A stretch of 64,000 nucleotides of DNA from Tolypeutes matacus (GCA_026826555.1 JAKSZT010054396.1:18925233-18989232); one strand, 5' to 3'. Shown: positions 11,040 to 22,868, counted from the stretch's first letter. Numbers and translations: made by a program. The notes: generated from the sequence alone by a model not told the origin.

Positions 11040-11175
11040 AGACTAACTAAGGAGAAAGAGCCTGGGACTAAGATTTGGGAAACCTGGATTTTAGTCCTGG
11101 CTCTGCTACTAACAGACTGTAGGATCTATGGAAATTCCCTTTCCATATCTGGACTTTTCCTTTCCATGGCCCACA
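11040..11175 (+). mobile_element. MIR-like SINE, partial
   Basis: 'agagcctgggactaagattt', 'gaaacctggattttagtcct', 'ggctctgctactaacagact' follow the MIR head. The core ('ggaaattccctttccatatc') is more diverged. Confidence 0.6.
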
Positions 11176-11225
11176 AGGAATTGTGTATCCCGTGTGTTCC
11201 TTGCTTGGTCTCCATGTTAGTGATT

Positions 11226-11676
11226 GTGATGGTTAGGCTAATGTATCAACTCGGCCAAGTAATTGTGTCCAGGTGTTAGGTCCAGCAAGCACTAGGCTAA
11301 TTGTAATACAAGAGCGTTTATGGACTTTGGTCACCAGTGAGTTCACTGCATGGATAGCTGATTACATCTGCATCAATCAGGGAGATTGCATCAGCAATGG
11401 GTGATGCTTTTATCCAATCAGTTGAATGCCTTAAAAGGGGAAGTGATTTCAGCATTCAGAGAGAATTTTCAAGCTCATCGTTGGACAGCCAACTTCTCCC
11501 AGAAACTCATCAAGACCTTTCATTGGACTTTCATCGGAGCCCCTGGTTTGCAGCCTGCCTGCAGAACCTGGACTTGTGCATCCTCACAGTCACGTGAGAG
11601 ACTCTTATAAAATCTCATATTATTGACAGATATCTCCTGTTGATTCTGTTTCCTGAGAGAACACAGTGATAATGCC
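11226..11676 (+). mobile_element. LTR-like repeat, possibly xenarthran form
   Basis: A ~450 bp unit beginning 'gtgatggttaggctaatgta' with 'tcaactcggccaagtaattg', 'gctgattacatctgcatcaa', 'tatccaatcagttgaatgcc', and ending 'gttgattctgtttcctgaga' plus 'gaacacagtgataatg'. Start and end match a widespread mammalian repeat type. The interior ('gacttgtgcatcctcacagt') resembles forms I recall from armadillo and sloth. No coding capacity. Confidence 0.5.
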
Positions 11677-11744
11677 TTATAAAGAATAGAGGCTGTGCTT
11701 GACTTGCCTCTTCAGTGCTCAGCGCTGAAACGTAAGGGTGAGCG

Positions 11745-11925
11745 AGGACACCAGCCTAGGATATAAGACAACTGGGTTCTGATCCTGACTCCACCATCCA
11801 TAGCTGTAGCATCTTGAGCAGATCCCCTGCCCTTTCTAGTCTCCTATTTTCTTAGCTCTAAAATGAGGAATTAACTTGAATGGGCTCTCAGAATCTTTCA
11901 GCCCTAGATTTCTGATGTTGCAGTA
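11745..11925 (+). mobile_element. MIR SINE
   Basis: 'actgggttctgatcctgact', 'tagctgtagcatcttgagca', 'ctcctattttcttagctcta', 'aaatgaggaattaacttgaa', 'ctttcagccctagatttctg'. The tail type with 'cagccctag' resembles MIR subfamily variants. Confidence 0.65.
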
Positions 11926-12189
11926 TAGCAGCCCATTGCCTTAACCACTCATCCCCTTATTACATTGATGCTGGCATATAAATGCTGGTGATTTTCTACT
12001 GACTGGAGTAATTTTCATTGGCTTTTCATGCCTGTGAAAGGACAGGGGACCTGCCCTTGACCTTGACCCACTGGGCCAGTATCTGGTCTCTGGTTCCTGT
12101 CATCAACAAGACCACTTGCTCTGGTCTGTCTCACATAGTACGTCTTCCCAGATGTCAAATCCTCCTTTCCCCGAACCAGGGAATATCAG

Positions 12190-12400
12190 AAAAAGTTTAG
12201 ATTTTAGAGTGGATAGTCTTGGGTTCAAATCCACGCTCAGACTTGGACAACTTTGATAACTTTTTGAAACTTAGCTTTGCATTTATAAAATGGATATTAT
12301 TATCTATACCTTAGAGAACTTGTGATGGTTACTGAAAATACAAGTAAAAAACTCCTGGCACGTATAAGCTCTTTAGAAATAGTAAGTATTATTATCTCTA
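12190..12400 (+). mobile_element. MIR SINE
   Basis: 'agtcttgggttcaaatccac', 'gataactttttgaaacttag', 'tttataaaatggatattatt', 'aactcctggcacgtataagc', 'aatagtaagtattattatct'. Nearly full length. Confidence 0.75.
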
Positions 12401-13844
12401 CCATCACTGTTCATGGCCTCATTTTATCCTCTGAAGCTGAGAAAAGGAATCCAGGATGGACTGACATTTGATTACCAGAAAAATGTAAGCAGGTCTCCAA
12501 GTTCTAGTTCTTAAAGCAAAATTGCAGATGAGCTGGATCCTGTGGGAGTGGAACAGGTAGGCCTCAGATGCTCCAGGTCTCTGGTTTTGAAGGGTGTGAA
12601 AGCAACTAAAATAACATGTAGGATGTGCCTAGCGCTGTGCTCACGGGTTGCACTCGGTGAGTAAGAGATGCTACTAAGCCCACGAGCAAGAGGTGCTCAG
12701 TGTTGTCTCCCCACTTCTTTACACATGCTGAATAAAACAACACTGAGAAATTTTAGTGCTGCTGACTTTTCAAAGAAATATATTTCAAATCAGATTTATC
12801 TCACTATGAATTAGCTGAGTAAATGCCAATCTCTAGGGGCTGATAGTAAGTTTAAACAACATCAAAAACAACATCAATAATAAAATCAGCAACAGCATTA
12901 TGTATGTCCTAAAACAACACTCCAAAAAGAAGGTAGAATGCCGGCTGTCCCCACCAGCTTAATTGTTTGCTGTTGCAATTAATTAGGTAATTTATATAAT
13001 GTATTATTCCCTTCTGGCCAGCAGAGCCTTTCTATTGAGGAACGAAATAGATGTGATTTGAGTTTTAAAACCAAAAATGGGGATGGAGCCAAAAGCTCAT
13101 AAAAGACTCTAAATCTCAGAAGAAACATTGCTCAGCCGTAAGTTAGGTTAGGTCATCCTGGACGTATGTATCCTGTATTAGTAAGAAATCAGGGAGAAGA
13201 GACAAGCTCTGGAAGCAAATTCTGACATCCCCAAAGGCCACCCCAGGGAAGGAGCGTGAGTATAGCTTTTCTAATGCATAGGAGCTGCTATGCAGGAAGC
13301 CTATCTCCCTTCCATTGGATAGCCAAAGGTTAGCAGGCCGGAGGGGCAGCCCATCTGTCCCCTGTACCCTGCATACTTGGAGGTATTTCTTCCCGAAGTA
13401 GAAAAATCCTAAGCTCAAAAACAATTGGGACATCTGCCAGCATTCTGGGGCAATGGGACAAGCCATCCTAGAATTCTGAGTGATCCTTTTAAAAGAGATA
13501 TTTAGGATATCTCTGGTGGTTTGGGGGCAACCTAGGCAGCGAGCTGGAATTGGCACACTTTTGTGGTACCCTGTAGGTCATGGATGGGGTCCTGTGCTGC
13601 CTGGTACCATGGGCCTTGGAAGCTTCTCCACAGTGGGGACTTTTCCTCATGCCTCTTTGGCAAATAGATCAGGTACTCCAGATCGCTCTGTCATTTGCTT
13701 TTCTCTCATTGTGTATTAGACATGGGAAGGACACAAGGAAGGCTCCTGCTCTCCTGGAAAGCCTCTTGAATTGCCCTCCAATTAAGCTAACTTGAATGAG
13801 ATTTTGATTTCTCAACAATCAATCCTTTTTTCTGTGCCCACTAC
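12401..13844. other. No gene seen; contains a short homeobox-type AT motif block
   Basis: No repeat or coding region recognised. 12960-13010 is AT-rich with TAATTA-type cores ('gcaattaattaggtaattta'), and 12630-12670 has a few CpGs. The 137-codon minus frame at 13143-13556 has no family features. Confidence 0.4.
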
Positions 13845-13945
13845 ACCATGAGCTCCTCTGGGGCATGGCTGTGACTAATCTGACATCGAAAGGCTCTGGT
13901 GCCTAGCACAGTGCCTGGTACATAGTAAGCACTCAGTAATATCTG
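13845..13945 (+). mobile_element. L2 LINE 3' terminus
   Basis: Classic L2 3' UTR: 'accatgagctcctctggggc', 'gtgcctagcacagtgcctgg', 'tacatagtaagcactcagta'. Confidence 0.8.
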
Positions 13946-14444
13946 CTGACACAGGACATTTCCAGCAGAAGGATAAAATGGAAGACCATCTCACTGTTTT
14001 GGAATCCACCTGACTTTTCCCCCCAAAATGGACTTGTCTTTCTGCATCCCATTGTCATAATTTAAAGTCAGTGAAGTAAGCTGGAATTCCTGGGCATGTT
14101 TTCTGGGGATGGTTAGGGTACCTAGGAGCACCCGTTCTTCAATTCTTACAGTCACAAGTATATGCTACTTTGAATGGACTGACATCCATCTGAAGCAGCT
14201 TCTGGAATTGCACAATGCATACAAATTCATGAACTAGGACGAGGTACCACATCAGGTGCTGATAGGAAACAAAATGAAGAGAGTCTTTGTTCCTAAGTTG
14301 CCCATGGTCCAGAGTGGGAATACTGAAACATCTTTGTTTCTATTTCTTTAAATGATATTCCCTGGTTGAGACTGGGATGCTCACAACCTCTTAGAGGTGG
14401 GAGGGCCTGGAAAGCCTGCTTTTGGAACAGAGATTGGTTAATAT
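13946..14444. other. No gene or repeat recognised
   Basis: Unique-looking sequence without supported features. Confidence 0.4.
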
Positions 14445-14580
14445 TAGCACCATCTAACAGATGAGGCAAACGGAGGTCTAGAGAGTTTGCGTGACTTTTT
14501 CTACGTTGGTCGGCTAATATCTCTAAGTGGGGACTGGAAGGCTGGTCTCTTGACTCCTGGCCTGGTGCCCTTTCCATGTG
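14445..14580 (-). mobile_element. MIR SINE, antisense
   Basis: 'accatctaacagatgaggca', 'gaggtctagagagtttgcgt', then 'ggactggaaggctggtctct' and 'gcctggtgccctttccatgt' read as MIR in reverse. Confidence 0.7.
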
Positions 14581-14654
14581 CTCAACTTGGGAGATGCAGT
14601 TGAGGAAGGGGACAATATACCTCAGCAGGGGTAGGACTCATTGCTGATACAGCT

Positions 14655-14828
14655 GTGCTACCTGAAGTGGAATTAGAATCCTAGATGCTTAGAGCTGGCA
14701 GGAATCTTGGAGATCATCGAACAGCTCTACAAGGGTACAGGTAGGAACGTTTGTAGTCCAGAGACAGGGAGCAAGTTTCCCCATATAACCAATAACGGAG
14801 GTCTTGGACGTAGGTCTGCTTTCTCCGC
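14655..14828 (-). mobile_element. MIR-like SINE, antisense
   Basis: 'cctagatgcttagagctggc', 'aggaatcttggagatcatcg' and 'agcaagtttccccatataac' fit an antisense MIR-related repeat with a long tail. Diverged; exact subfamily unclear. Confidence 0.45.
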
Positions 14829-15013
14829 ACAAGTGGTTCTCCACCCTGGCTGCACCGCAGAATCACGGTAGGGGAGGGGGCGCTGTGTAAAGGCACTGAT
14901 GCTCTGCCCTCACCCCAGAGTCAGACTTAGTTGGTCTGGGGTATAGCCCAGGCAGGAGTTTCTTTAATTGTTACCAGCTGATACTCATGTGAACCAGCCT
15001 TGAAAGCCACTGT
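14829..15013 (+). mobile_element. MER20-like hAT element, near complete
   Basis: Terminal inverted repeats are visible: 'agtggttctccaccctggct' at the left and gccttgaaagccactg at the right. Between them lie 'gcagaatcacgg', 'gcactgatgctctgccctca', 'ttggtctggggtatagccca'. Non-autonomous hAT-Charlie element of the MER20 group, about 185 bp. Confidence 0.8.
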
Positions 15014-15679
15014 CTATTCCACTAACTACCTGAAGACTTAATAGCCCACCCTTCCCTAGAAAATGTTGGCAGAGATTGCAATGATCTTGAATTTGCCAAG
15101 TACCACATGCCAAGATGTTTCACACAATAGCAAACCTGTTCAATTTGCTGTCTGATCTTTGGGGGCTGGGACAATTTACAAAGACCATCAACAATAATGA
15201 AGCTAGGTAACTGTGGGGCTAGGAGAAAAGGTGAACCAAGATAAGATATGGGTACCAAGGGAAGCATTAAAACCACGAATTTCTTATTAAAGGAAAGTCC
15301 CATGTCACTGTTTTCCCCAAAGCCATGCAGAGCCTTGCTCTAGCCACTTGATTTCAAAAAATAAAGCTCATGAACCTTGTCCTTCCTCCTCCCTCATGGA
15401 GCTTTTTGAAGACTCAAATGGGACAACTCTCTCAGGCTTTTTGAATTCCACTCAGGAAGGACAGATGATTTAACGGACATCTACCAGACCCACCCACTTC
15501 TCCTCCACCTGCTTAAAACATGCGTACTCACTAGAGTACCTCATCAGCTCAGCTCTCTGAAATCAGCCCCTGGCCAAGTTTGGCAGATGCTAATTCTCTG
15601 GTGGTTTTTAAGGAAACCTCCTCTTGGCCTGGCGGAGCCTTATCTACCTACCCACCTCCCTCCTCTCCAGGGTCACCTG
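15014..15679. other. No gene or repeat recognised
   Basis: Unique-looking sequence. The open frame at 15022-15303 (minus) has no family similarity. Confidence 0.4.
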
Positions 15680-16014
15680 CTCTCAGTCACTTTGTCCTAT
15701 TTGTCCCTATCACTCTGGAATCTTCCCATTCCCTAATTTATGATCCCCTCCCTTCCTGCCACAGGATCTTTGCACACACTGTTCCCTAAGCCTGGAAAGC
15801 ACTCATCATTATTCTAATTTGTTATTTATTTGCATGATTGTTGGATTAATATCTGTCTCCATGCTTTAAACTGTAAGATTTTTGAATGCAGACATACAGC
15901 TGTGTTTGTTTATCATCATATCCCTGGCCTCTAGTATAGTGTCTGGCTCATAGATGTTCCATAAAAATTTATTGAATAGATGAATGAATAAATGGATGAA
16001 TGAGCCACAAATTG
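15680..16014 (+). mobile_element. L2 LINE 3' end
   Basis: 'gccacaggatctttgcacac', 'actgttccctaagcctggaa', 'atatccctggcctctagtat', 'agtgtctggctcatagatgt', ending 'aataaatggatgaatgagcc'. The 3' terminal tgaatgaa repeat of L2 is present. Confidence 0.85.
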
Positions 16015-16110
16015 TTTTGGAGATTTAATGAGGTGGTGGATGTGAAAGCATTTTGAAAACTGTAAAAGTATTGTCACTATTGTTACCATTGCTGTTAAGC
16101 TGCGTTGTTA
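16015..16110 (+). mobile_element. MIR tail fragment
   Basis: 'agatttaatgaggtggtgga', 'tgtgaaagcattttgaaaac', 'tgtaaaagtattgtcactat' match the MIR 3' part. It abuts the L2 terminus directly. Confidence 0.55.
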
Positions 16111-16399
16111 GGATGTCTGCCCCTTGTGGAGCTAACACGACATCCTGGCTAGGATCAGACACCAGATGTGCCAAGCAAGGGAGATGCTGCTCACCAAGAA
16201 GGCTGTCACCTTCACCTGGGTCTGCTCCAGCCCTCGTTTTCATCATCACAATCTCACTTCAAGGAAAGAATTAGATATCAGAAATTGGATTTCCATCCTC
16301 CTAGCTCTGAGATCTTCTCAGTCAGTTTGTTGAGATGGTTTCAGAAGGGAATTTGAAATTTTTGAGTGCCACTCAAATATTAGGAGTTCTCTATATTAC

Positions 16400-16575
16400 C
16401 ATTTACTTAACCTTTGGAACAATTCTGAAATGCACATATTACCCAATTTTATAAAAAATGGAAAGAGATTGTGTAATTTGCTCACGGTCTCACAGTTAAT
16501 AAGGAGTGTATAGAATTCAAGCCAAAATGTGTCTGATCCCAAGGCCCATGTTCTTCCCACTGCATGTCTGGCTCT
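16400..16575 (-). mobile_element. MIR SINE, antisense
   Basis: 'tattacccaattttataaaa', 'tttgctcacggtctcacagt', 'agaattcaagccaaaatgtg', 'gatcccaaggcccatgttct' read as MIR reversed. Confidence 0.75.
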
Positions 16576-16629
16576 TTAATAAAACCCAAGTAGCCTGTGC
16601 AGGCAGACCTCAGTAGAGCTAACCCAAAT

Positions 16630-16750
16630 CTTGGGCTATTAAGAGATAGGAAACCCGAACCACAGAGAGATTCAAGTGATTTCTCCCTGGGGAGATAGCC
16701 AAAGATGCAGCACTTTTGAAGGGCTTGAACCCAGCTCTTGACTATCCCAA
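16630..16750 (-). mobile_element. MIR-like fragment, antisense
   Basis: 'ccacagagagattcaagtga' and 'gaagggcttgaacccagctc' are in the order of an antisense MIR. Short and diverged. Confidence 0.4.
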
Positions 16751-16934
16751 ACTAATGATTTTTAAATTATGCTTGTCTGACATAAAAATATATTGCAACT
16801 TGCTAAAAAATGTACTTCCTGCTGGTAAGTGCTGTCAGCTGCTTCCATTTTAGTCTTTTTCCTTAACTTGTTCTACTACATGTTACTCAAAAAGATATTT
16901 CAGAGTCCCATTAAACATTTTTTGACATCTGTTA

Positions 16935-17170
16935 CTTTTTAAAATCTTCTTTTATTGTTTTATTAACCATTTTTATTGAAAAAGTAATATACACATGGTA
17001 GAAAAATCCAAATGGTACAATAAGGCATATAGAAACAGGTAAGTCTCTCTCCTGTTTGCAGATCCCCTCCCAACATTTCCACCTTCTTGGGCAAGCTTCT
17101 GGAAATATTCTACACATATGCAAATATAATTTAAAAACCATACCCCCTCTAAAGGCCAAAAATAATTCTG
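16935..17170 (-). mobile_element. L1M-type 3' UTR fragment, antisense
   Basis: 'ttattgaaaaagtaatatac', 'acatggtagaaaaatccaaa', 'tggtacaataaggcatatag', then 'ttcttgggcaagcttctgga' and a 'acacatatgcaaatata' end are recalled as the antisense 3' region of old L1. Confidence 0.6.
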
Positions 17171-17424
17171 TGTTTTGAAGAAGTGATAATGTGTATCATC
17201 AAACACTTCTCTCTAATCCTACCCAAATTCTTATTTCAAACTTTTAATTGCCTTATATTTATTTATAGGGTTGGGGTTCACTATTGAAGGTTCAAGGAAC
17301 TTGGCAGCACCAAGGCACTTGGCAAGGAATCATTCCTTTCCTTATAGTAGCAATTAAAATCTTGTTCCAAAATGAAATGAATCTGGTAGTTCAAAGGAGT
17401 AGATACTTATTAGGCTGATAGAAG

Positions 17425-17610
17425 TGACCTGGTGTGGTGCAAGCAGCACGGAAGGACTGGGGATCAGGGACTTGGCCATTCCTCCAGCTGTGTGGTCCTC
17501 AATAAGTCACTTCATCTCTTTGAGATTCAGTTTCCCTACCAGCAAATTCAGAAAGCTAGGCTAGGGACTTTTCCAGATCCTATCCTGGTCTGCCATTTTA
17601 TGGCTGTATG
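17425..17610 (+). mobile_element. MIR SINE
   Basis: 'cagctgtgtggtcctcaata', 'agtcacttcatctctttgag', 'attcagtttccctaccagca' and a diverged tail 'ctagggacttttccagatcc'. Confidence 0.7.
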
Positions 17611-18719
17611 AATTCTGTTTAAGAAAATACAAGGCTAGAAACAGAGAGCCTGGAGATTTACTGCATAATAGTCATTACTTCTACTCATCAAGTTTTTTTT
17701 TTTTTTTTCTAGTTCTTTTAGGTATATAGTAAGAATGACATTCCCTTCTACTCCGGTGATGTTAGCCATGGCCACGGGCTTGCTTGTGGTCACTGAAATA
17801 TGAGTGGGCATGACATCCTTCACCCCCAGGCAGAAGCTTTAAGAACCAGTATATGATCCTCCATATTCTCTTTTGCTTTCCTCAGCATTTGTGGACACAG
17901 GGAAGTAGAGCCTCCCTCAGTCTTGGTCCCTAGGTGAGGACAATGTGAATAGAGTACTAGTTGACCCACAGTGAACTTATGGTGTGAGCAAGAAGTAAAT
18001 CCCCAATGAGATTTGGGGGGTGTTTGCTATTGGCACTCACCTTAGCGTAACTTGACCACTATATCATGCAAATGCAAGATGTGTCTCTGAAAAGTCAAAA
18101 ACTTCAGAGCAAGGGCAATGATGTCCCGGTATGGATTTAGCTCATTTTGAAGTTATGAAGAATTTTTCAGTGATCTTTCTGGCTACTTTTTATGTCTGAT
18201 GGAATTTGTATTTGTCTTTCTCCCCATCTTTTCTATCATCTTTCTTCTTTTTTTATTCCTTTCTGTTCCCTTTTAATCTGTTTCCTAAACATTTGACCTA
18301 TTTCTCTATTTTATATTCCATCTTCTGAGAGCTTTCTCTCTCCTCTCCCCTTCCTTCCTGTGTCTCTGCTTTTCCTACAAAGCCTTTTCTTGACACTTAT
18401 CCCCTGACAATTGCTTCCCTGAGTCTTCCTTTCAGCTTCATAAAGCCCCATGTGGTCTCTACTTTCAGCCTTTTTCATGCATCTTCCTTCTTTTTTTTTT
18501 GATCTTTTCTAATCTGCTTTGTCTGAATTTCCTAATCAAACTGCCAAACACCTTCTCAAGTATCTTCCAAAGTATCTTTTGGACCATCCCCATCCTCCTT
18601 GACTCAACTACTGCCCCTGAGATGACAGGTGACACCTGCTTTCTTCTTTGGTAACTATCAATTTTGGTGAATATTTTATTTCTGAGTATTCTTCCAAATT
18701 ACTGGTATTCATTTTTATT
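17611..18719. other. No gene seen; polypyrimidine-rich stretch
   Basis: Includes a short poly(T) near 17692-17709 and a long pyrimidine-rich run from about 18210 to 18510. No coding region or named repeat. Confidence 0.45.
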
Positions 18720-18850
18720 TCAATTCAACTGACATTTCCCGAATCTCTACCATGACAGGTCACTGTGCTGGCATTGAGAAACCCAAAGACTGTCTTGCAG
18801 TTGTGGATAAGATTGAGGACTCATATACTGTGGGAGAGCTAGAACTGTTT
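18720..18850 (-). mobile_element. Possible L2 3' fragment, antisense
   Basis: 'attcaactgacatttcccga', 'caggtcactgtgctggcatt', 'gactgtcttgcagttgtgga' loosely follow antisense L2. Low confidence because of divergence. Confidence 0.35.
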
Positions 18851-19589
18851 GTAAAAAAAAAGGACAAGTTAGATCCTTGAGAGTTGAGTGTAATCTACCA
18901 GTATAGATCCAGCTCCATGTTGTATTTATCAGGCAATGACCAGATGTCTAGTTAAAGGACACCAAGAGCTAATTGAACATATACCTGAATAAGCTGAGAG
19001 AATTGTGTGGCCAAATTCTGATAGTAAGGTTTTCTGACATGGAGATCCCATTAAAAAGCCAGAGGGACATCTTCAAGTTCCTCCTGTGGTCTGAATTAAA
19101 AATGCCACACGACAATTGACATTTCTAAACCAATAGGAATGGTGAAAGTACATGCACCTCGTCATAATTCAACATGGAGAGAGTACCTGCCACAAGGTGG
19201 GTAAGAGCAGTTTCCATAGGAGCAGAGCACAGAGCATTTCTTCTGACTGGGGCAGCCACAGGTTGGTTGAGTGAAGAAGGCTTCACAGAAGAGGTTGAGC
19301 TGGCCTCATCCACAATAGGTCATGGTGAGGAGTTATGGAGAGATGAGAGTCAGATGTGAGCTGGAAAGTCAGGGACATGAAAGTGTGACACATAATTGTG
19401 GAATTTCATCAGCTAGAGAAGAACGGCAGAGAAGGAGAGTGGGGTAGACAAAGAACGACTCTCACCATCTCTGTCCTTTTTCTTTCTCTTTCATTTGATT
19501 TTCAGCTTCTCCCAGATCACAGCCTTATGCATGACTCTTCTGAGGTAAACATTAATCCTTAAATGAAGGGGAGCAGTTTTACAAAACTG
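18851..19589. other. No gene or repeat recognised
   Basis: Unique-looking; open frames at 19125-19359 on both strands are overlapping chance frames. Some L2-like phrases ('gaagaaggcttcacagaaga' near 19273) suggest a faint antisense L2. Confidence 0.35.
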
Positions 19590-19810
19590 CTAAGAGTGTA
19601 GATTTTGGAGCCAGACAGCTGGGTTTAATCTTAGCTTGCCACTTGCTAACTGGGTACACCCAGGCAAATCACCTTATCTATCTAGTCCTCCATTTCTTCA
19701 ATCTGTAAAATGAAAGTATTAACAGCACTGTAGTGCCCATCAAATGCAATGAGGCTTAGTATGGCCCAGGCACACAGGAAGTAAGTGCTCAATAAATTGT
19801 TATTTTTAAT
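19590..19810 (+). mobile_element. MIR SINE, near full length
   Basis: 'gattttggagccagacagct', 'gggtttaatcttagcttgcc', 'acttgctaactgggtacacc', 'cttcaatctgtaaaatgaaa', and tail 'aagtgctcaataaattgtta'. Confidence 0.85.
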
Positions 19811-19819
19811 ATAACTAAT

Positions 19820-20275
19820 GTATTACCAGTCAGGGTTAAGGCAGGAGAACAGAACCCACTCTAGATGCTTCCAAAAGAAAGGGATTTAACAAAGGGAATT
19901 TGGCACTTTCTGAAGCTATAGAAGGGCTGGGATGGAGAAATGAAAGTAAGGGGAAGCCACCAGCTTTCAACTTTACCAGCTTCTGTGCTTCTGAGACTCT
20001 GGTAGTTACTGCCAACTCCCAGAGGTCAAGAAACTGCAGAAAACTACTGACAGTGTTCACAGCTGGCTCTGCAACACTTGACTGGCAGGACAATATGGAG
20101 GCCACTGATAACACATGGTCAAAGCACATGTTCATCTATATTGTCAGTGGAAGAGTGGCTTCTACTTCTCTTCTAAAACTCATGTGAATGCATCTTACAG
20201 GAAGAACCTAAACCATATCAGGAGCCCTCCAGGCAAATGAGTCTGGGAAATGTAGTTCCCAGCCATTATTCTTTG
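19820..20275. mobile_element. Unassigned old interspersed repeat
   Basis: Starts with 'ggcaggagaacagaacccac' and 'aagggatttaacaaagggaa' and ends with 'gagtctgggaaatgtagttc', phrases I recall from a mammal-wide repeat that I cannot name. A similar design ('ggagaaagaaacttatcaat', 'aagaatttaatgtaaag') begins near 23990. Confidence 0.35.
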
Positions 20276-20794
20276 AGGTACTGAGAGAGCATAGAAGGGA
20301 GTGAGAATGATGCAAGTGCCAACAAGTAATGCCCATTACCTAGAGGATGTGCCTAGATCTGAAATCCCAGCAATGGGTTGAAAGGTTCCATTCTATTTCA
20401 CTTCCCTGCTCCGTAGTTGATACCCCCAGGGGACTGTGGCTCTCTTCTGTTGAGCTTCTGTGGAAACTATGTCTGAGCCTAGGGTCAGTGGTCCTTACTT
20501 GGCTGCTGTTGTGCCTCTGGCTGAACTTAAGTAAAAGCCACTATCACACTCAGTGCCATGGTAGGGCCAGTTTCTTCTTTGTGATCCATGCCAATTGCAT
20601 TCACAATGTTTTGGATCCAACTACACAAATGTTGGACTGGAAGGGAGACAGTTTTAGCTCTCAGAATGCTTTAGCAGCATATGATTCTCCTCCACAAAGT
20701 GCCTCCCATATGTCCCAGCAGATTTCCCACATTTATCTTTCCATGGAGCAGTTTAAGTGAAGGGAGAGTTGGGTGCATGGCATTCCTGCCCTAG
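20276..20794. other. No gene seen
   Basis: A 137-codon plus frame at 20347-20760 was examined. It shows no signal peptide logic, domain or family similarity and is probably chance. Confidence 0.4.
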
Positions 20795-20920
20795 ATCGGC
20801 CACCATTTGGCAGTGGGACTCTGGGCAAGTCACTTTTCCTTTCTACACCTTGATTGTCCCATGCACAAAGTTGGGGTTAAGTTAGGAACTCTGGGAACTG
20901 CTCCAGGCCTGGCATGTTAT
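20795..20920 (+). mobile_element. MIR SINE, partial
   Basis: 'ggcagtgggactctgggcaa', 'gtcacttttcctttctacac', 'ttgattgtcccatgcacaaa' follow the MIR core. Confidence 0.6.
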
Positions 20921-21689
20921 TGTTGGAGACAGCAGAGTGTTAAGGGCATAGGCTGGTACGCATTCAGTGTTGGGTGGGTTTCTGGTGCTGTGATCATTAT
21001 ACCCACTTAGTCTGCTCCTGCCCTACACACCCATTCTCCCACCTTGGTAAGGAATCTTGGGCAGAGGCCAGAGAGGAGACCTTGTCTAATGCCTGGGTTG
21101 TGACTGTCAACTCACAGCTTAGACACTGGTCGCAAACATGTGTGTCTTTGGGCCGAGGCTGAAGCACTGATGAGAGGCTGGGAAAATCCATGTTGGGACA
21201 GAGACAGGTTATGGCTCATTTTCGCCTTTGATGCCCCCTTTATTTGAAAGATGCTTGTTATCTAAAGGCAGCTAAATTTAACCATATTTTGTCGGCTAGG
21301 ATGAATGCTCCTGAAAAGAAAGCTAGCAAATCTCAGCCATGTCACACTTTATTAGTCATGCGAACACTTAAAAGCATGACTAGAAGGACCTGCTTCCCAG
21401 GATTGGTGGTAGCAGTTCTGAAAAATGCTGTGCTGACTCTTTTGGGATTTACCTCAAGAAGCAGGAAGGAGGGAAAAGCATGAAATCACCTAAACAATGC
21501 ATGGGTTTTTGTTTTTTTCTCTTGCAAGATTGGCAAATGGTATATTCAGATAAGGGGGAAATGTACCAAGTGGCATAGATAGTGTTCATGTGACCTTTTT
21601 TCTTAGAAGTGCCTTCAATTCCCTCTGCTCCCACCTCAATGTGAATTCAAAAATATAGTTTAGCTTCTGGCATTTGGTTAGCTATTGAA
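20921..21689. other. No gene or repeat recognised
   Basis: Unique-looking sequence, no supported feature. Confidence 0.4.
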
Positions 21690-21925
21690 GATACAGACAG
21701 GAAGAGAAACTAACCTTTGTTGAGCACTTACTTTGGACTAGGTGTTTTAAATTCATCGTTTCCTCTGTTTTTAAAAACAATCCAATAAGCTAAGTGGTAT
21801 GACACTCATTTTACAAAAGAAGAAACTAAGAGTCACAGAGGTGAATACTACAAAGTTATAAAAGCACAGTTGCAAATTGTATTTGCATAACTCCTAAGTC
21901 CATGTTCTTTCCACAACTAGGGCCA
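21690..21925 (-). mobile_element. MIR SINE, antisense, near full length
   Basis: 'ttgttgagcacttactttgg', 'cattttacaaaagaagaaac', 'taagagtcacagaggtgaat', 'cataactcctaagtccatgt'. Confidence 0.8.
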
Positions 21926-22674
21926 GAGTGAGTACATTGAGGAATTCAACTTAACCATAACTTTGAGATTTCAACATTTCTGTCTTTATATTGCAGAGCT
22001 GTTTGTCATGGCTTTGTGATTCCATCCTGTAAGACTCAAGAGTCAAGATGTATGTTCAAGGAAAAGCTGCAGATCTCCAACTACCAAGAACTCTCCATGG
22101 GTTAGGGCCCAGTTTGCTTTGGTGGTTGCTGAACAAAATCTCTTGTCTGAAAAAAAAAAACGGCATGTGTCTGCTCTTCCATAGGGTCCCCAAAATGAAA
22201 AGGCAAACCCCTCTGCTATCCATGGGAAAAAAAAAAATCTCTGTAGCCTTTGTTCATCTAACATTCTATGGCAGGTTGACAGTTTAAACTCTCTCCTAAC
22301 AAACCATTCCTTTAAAAGTTCCAGAGTTTCTAAATAAAGATAAATGCTTAATTCAATATGACAAGATGCCTCCAAGCATCTGCAAAGAGCAATCTCTTCA
22401 GTGTCCCAACCCCACCACAACTCCCCCTTCCTGAGAATTAAAGGTCGAATAGAAACACCAGGCTGGATCCTCTGAGATCTTCTCTCATCTATAGCAGCAT
22501 AATGGCATTCATGAATTCTGTGGACTGGCTCTCAGAGTGTTAGTCCTGGAAGGGGAGAAAATAAAGTACATAGAAATGAAATGATCCATGCACAGTTTGG
22601 CTGCAAGTTAGTGATGGAACCTAGGCTAAACTTCAGTTTTCTGACTTGAAGGCTACCAGGCAACAGGGTAGAGT
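21926..22674. other. No gene or repeat recognised
   Basis: Contains two short A runs (near 22150 and 22228). The 125-codon minus frame at 22043-22420 has no recognised family. Confidence 0.4.
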
Positions 22675-22868
22675 TGAAGAAGGAAGCCTCTACTCCTGAT
22701 TCCACCTCTTAAGGAGCTATGTAGCCTTGGGGAAATCATCTCTCTGATCCTCCATTTTTTCATCCAAATAGGTTGAAGGTTTGTAGAGAGCATCAGTGAT
22801 AACAAAGTATCTGGTCAAGTACCTGTCATACAGTAGGTGTTCTATAAATGGTAGCTACTACTAATAAA
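22675..22868 (+). mobile_element. MIR SINE
   Basis: 'ctactcctgattccacctct', 'gtagccttggggaaatcatc', 'tctctgatcctccatttttt', tail 'gtacctgtcatacagtaggt' and 'gttctataaatggtagctac'. Confidence 0.8.

Noticed and set aside
13143..13556. 137-codon minus-strand frame
   Set aside because: No recognisable domain; overlapped by plus-strand frames of similar length, as expected for chance.
20347..20760. 137-codon plus-strand frame with a hydrophobic segment near its middle
   Set aside because: The hydrophobic stretch (leucine/tryptophan-rich) could suggest a membrane helix, but no family similarity or conserved context was seen. Likely chance.
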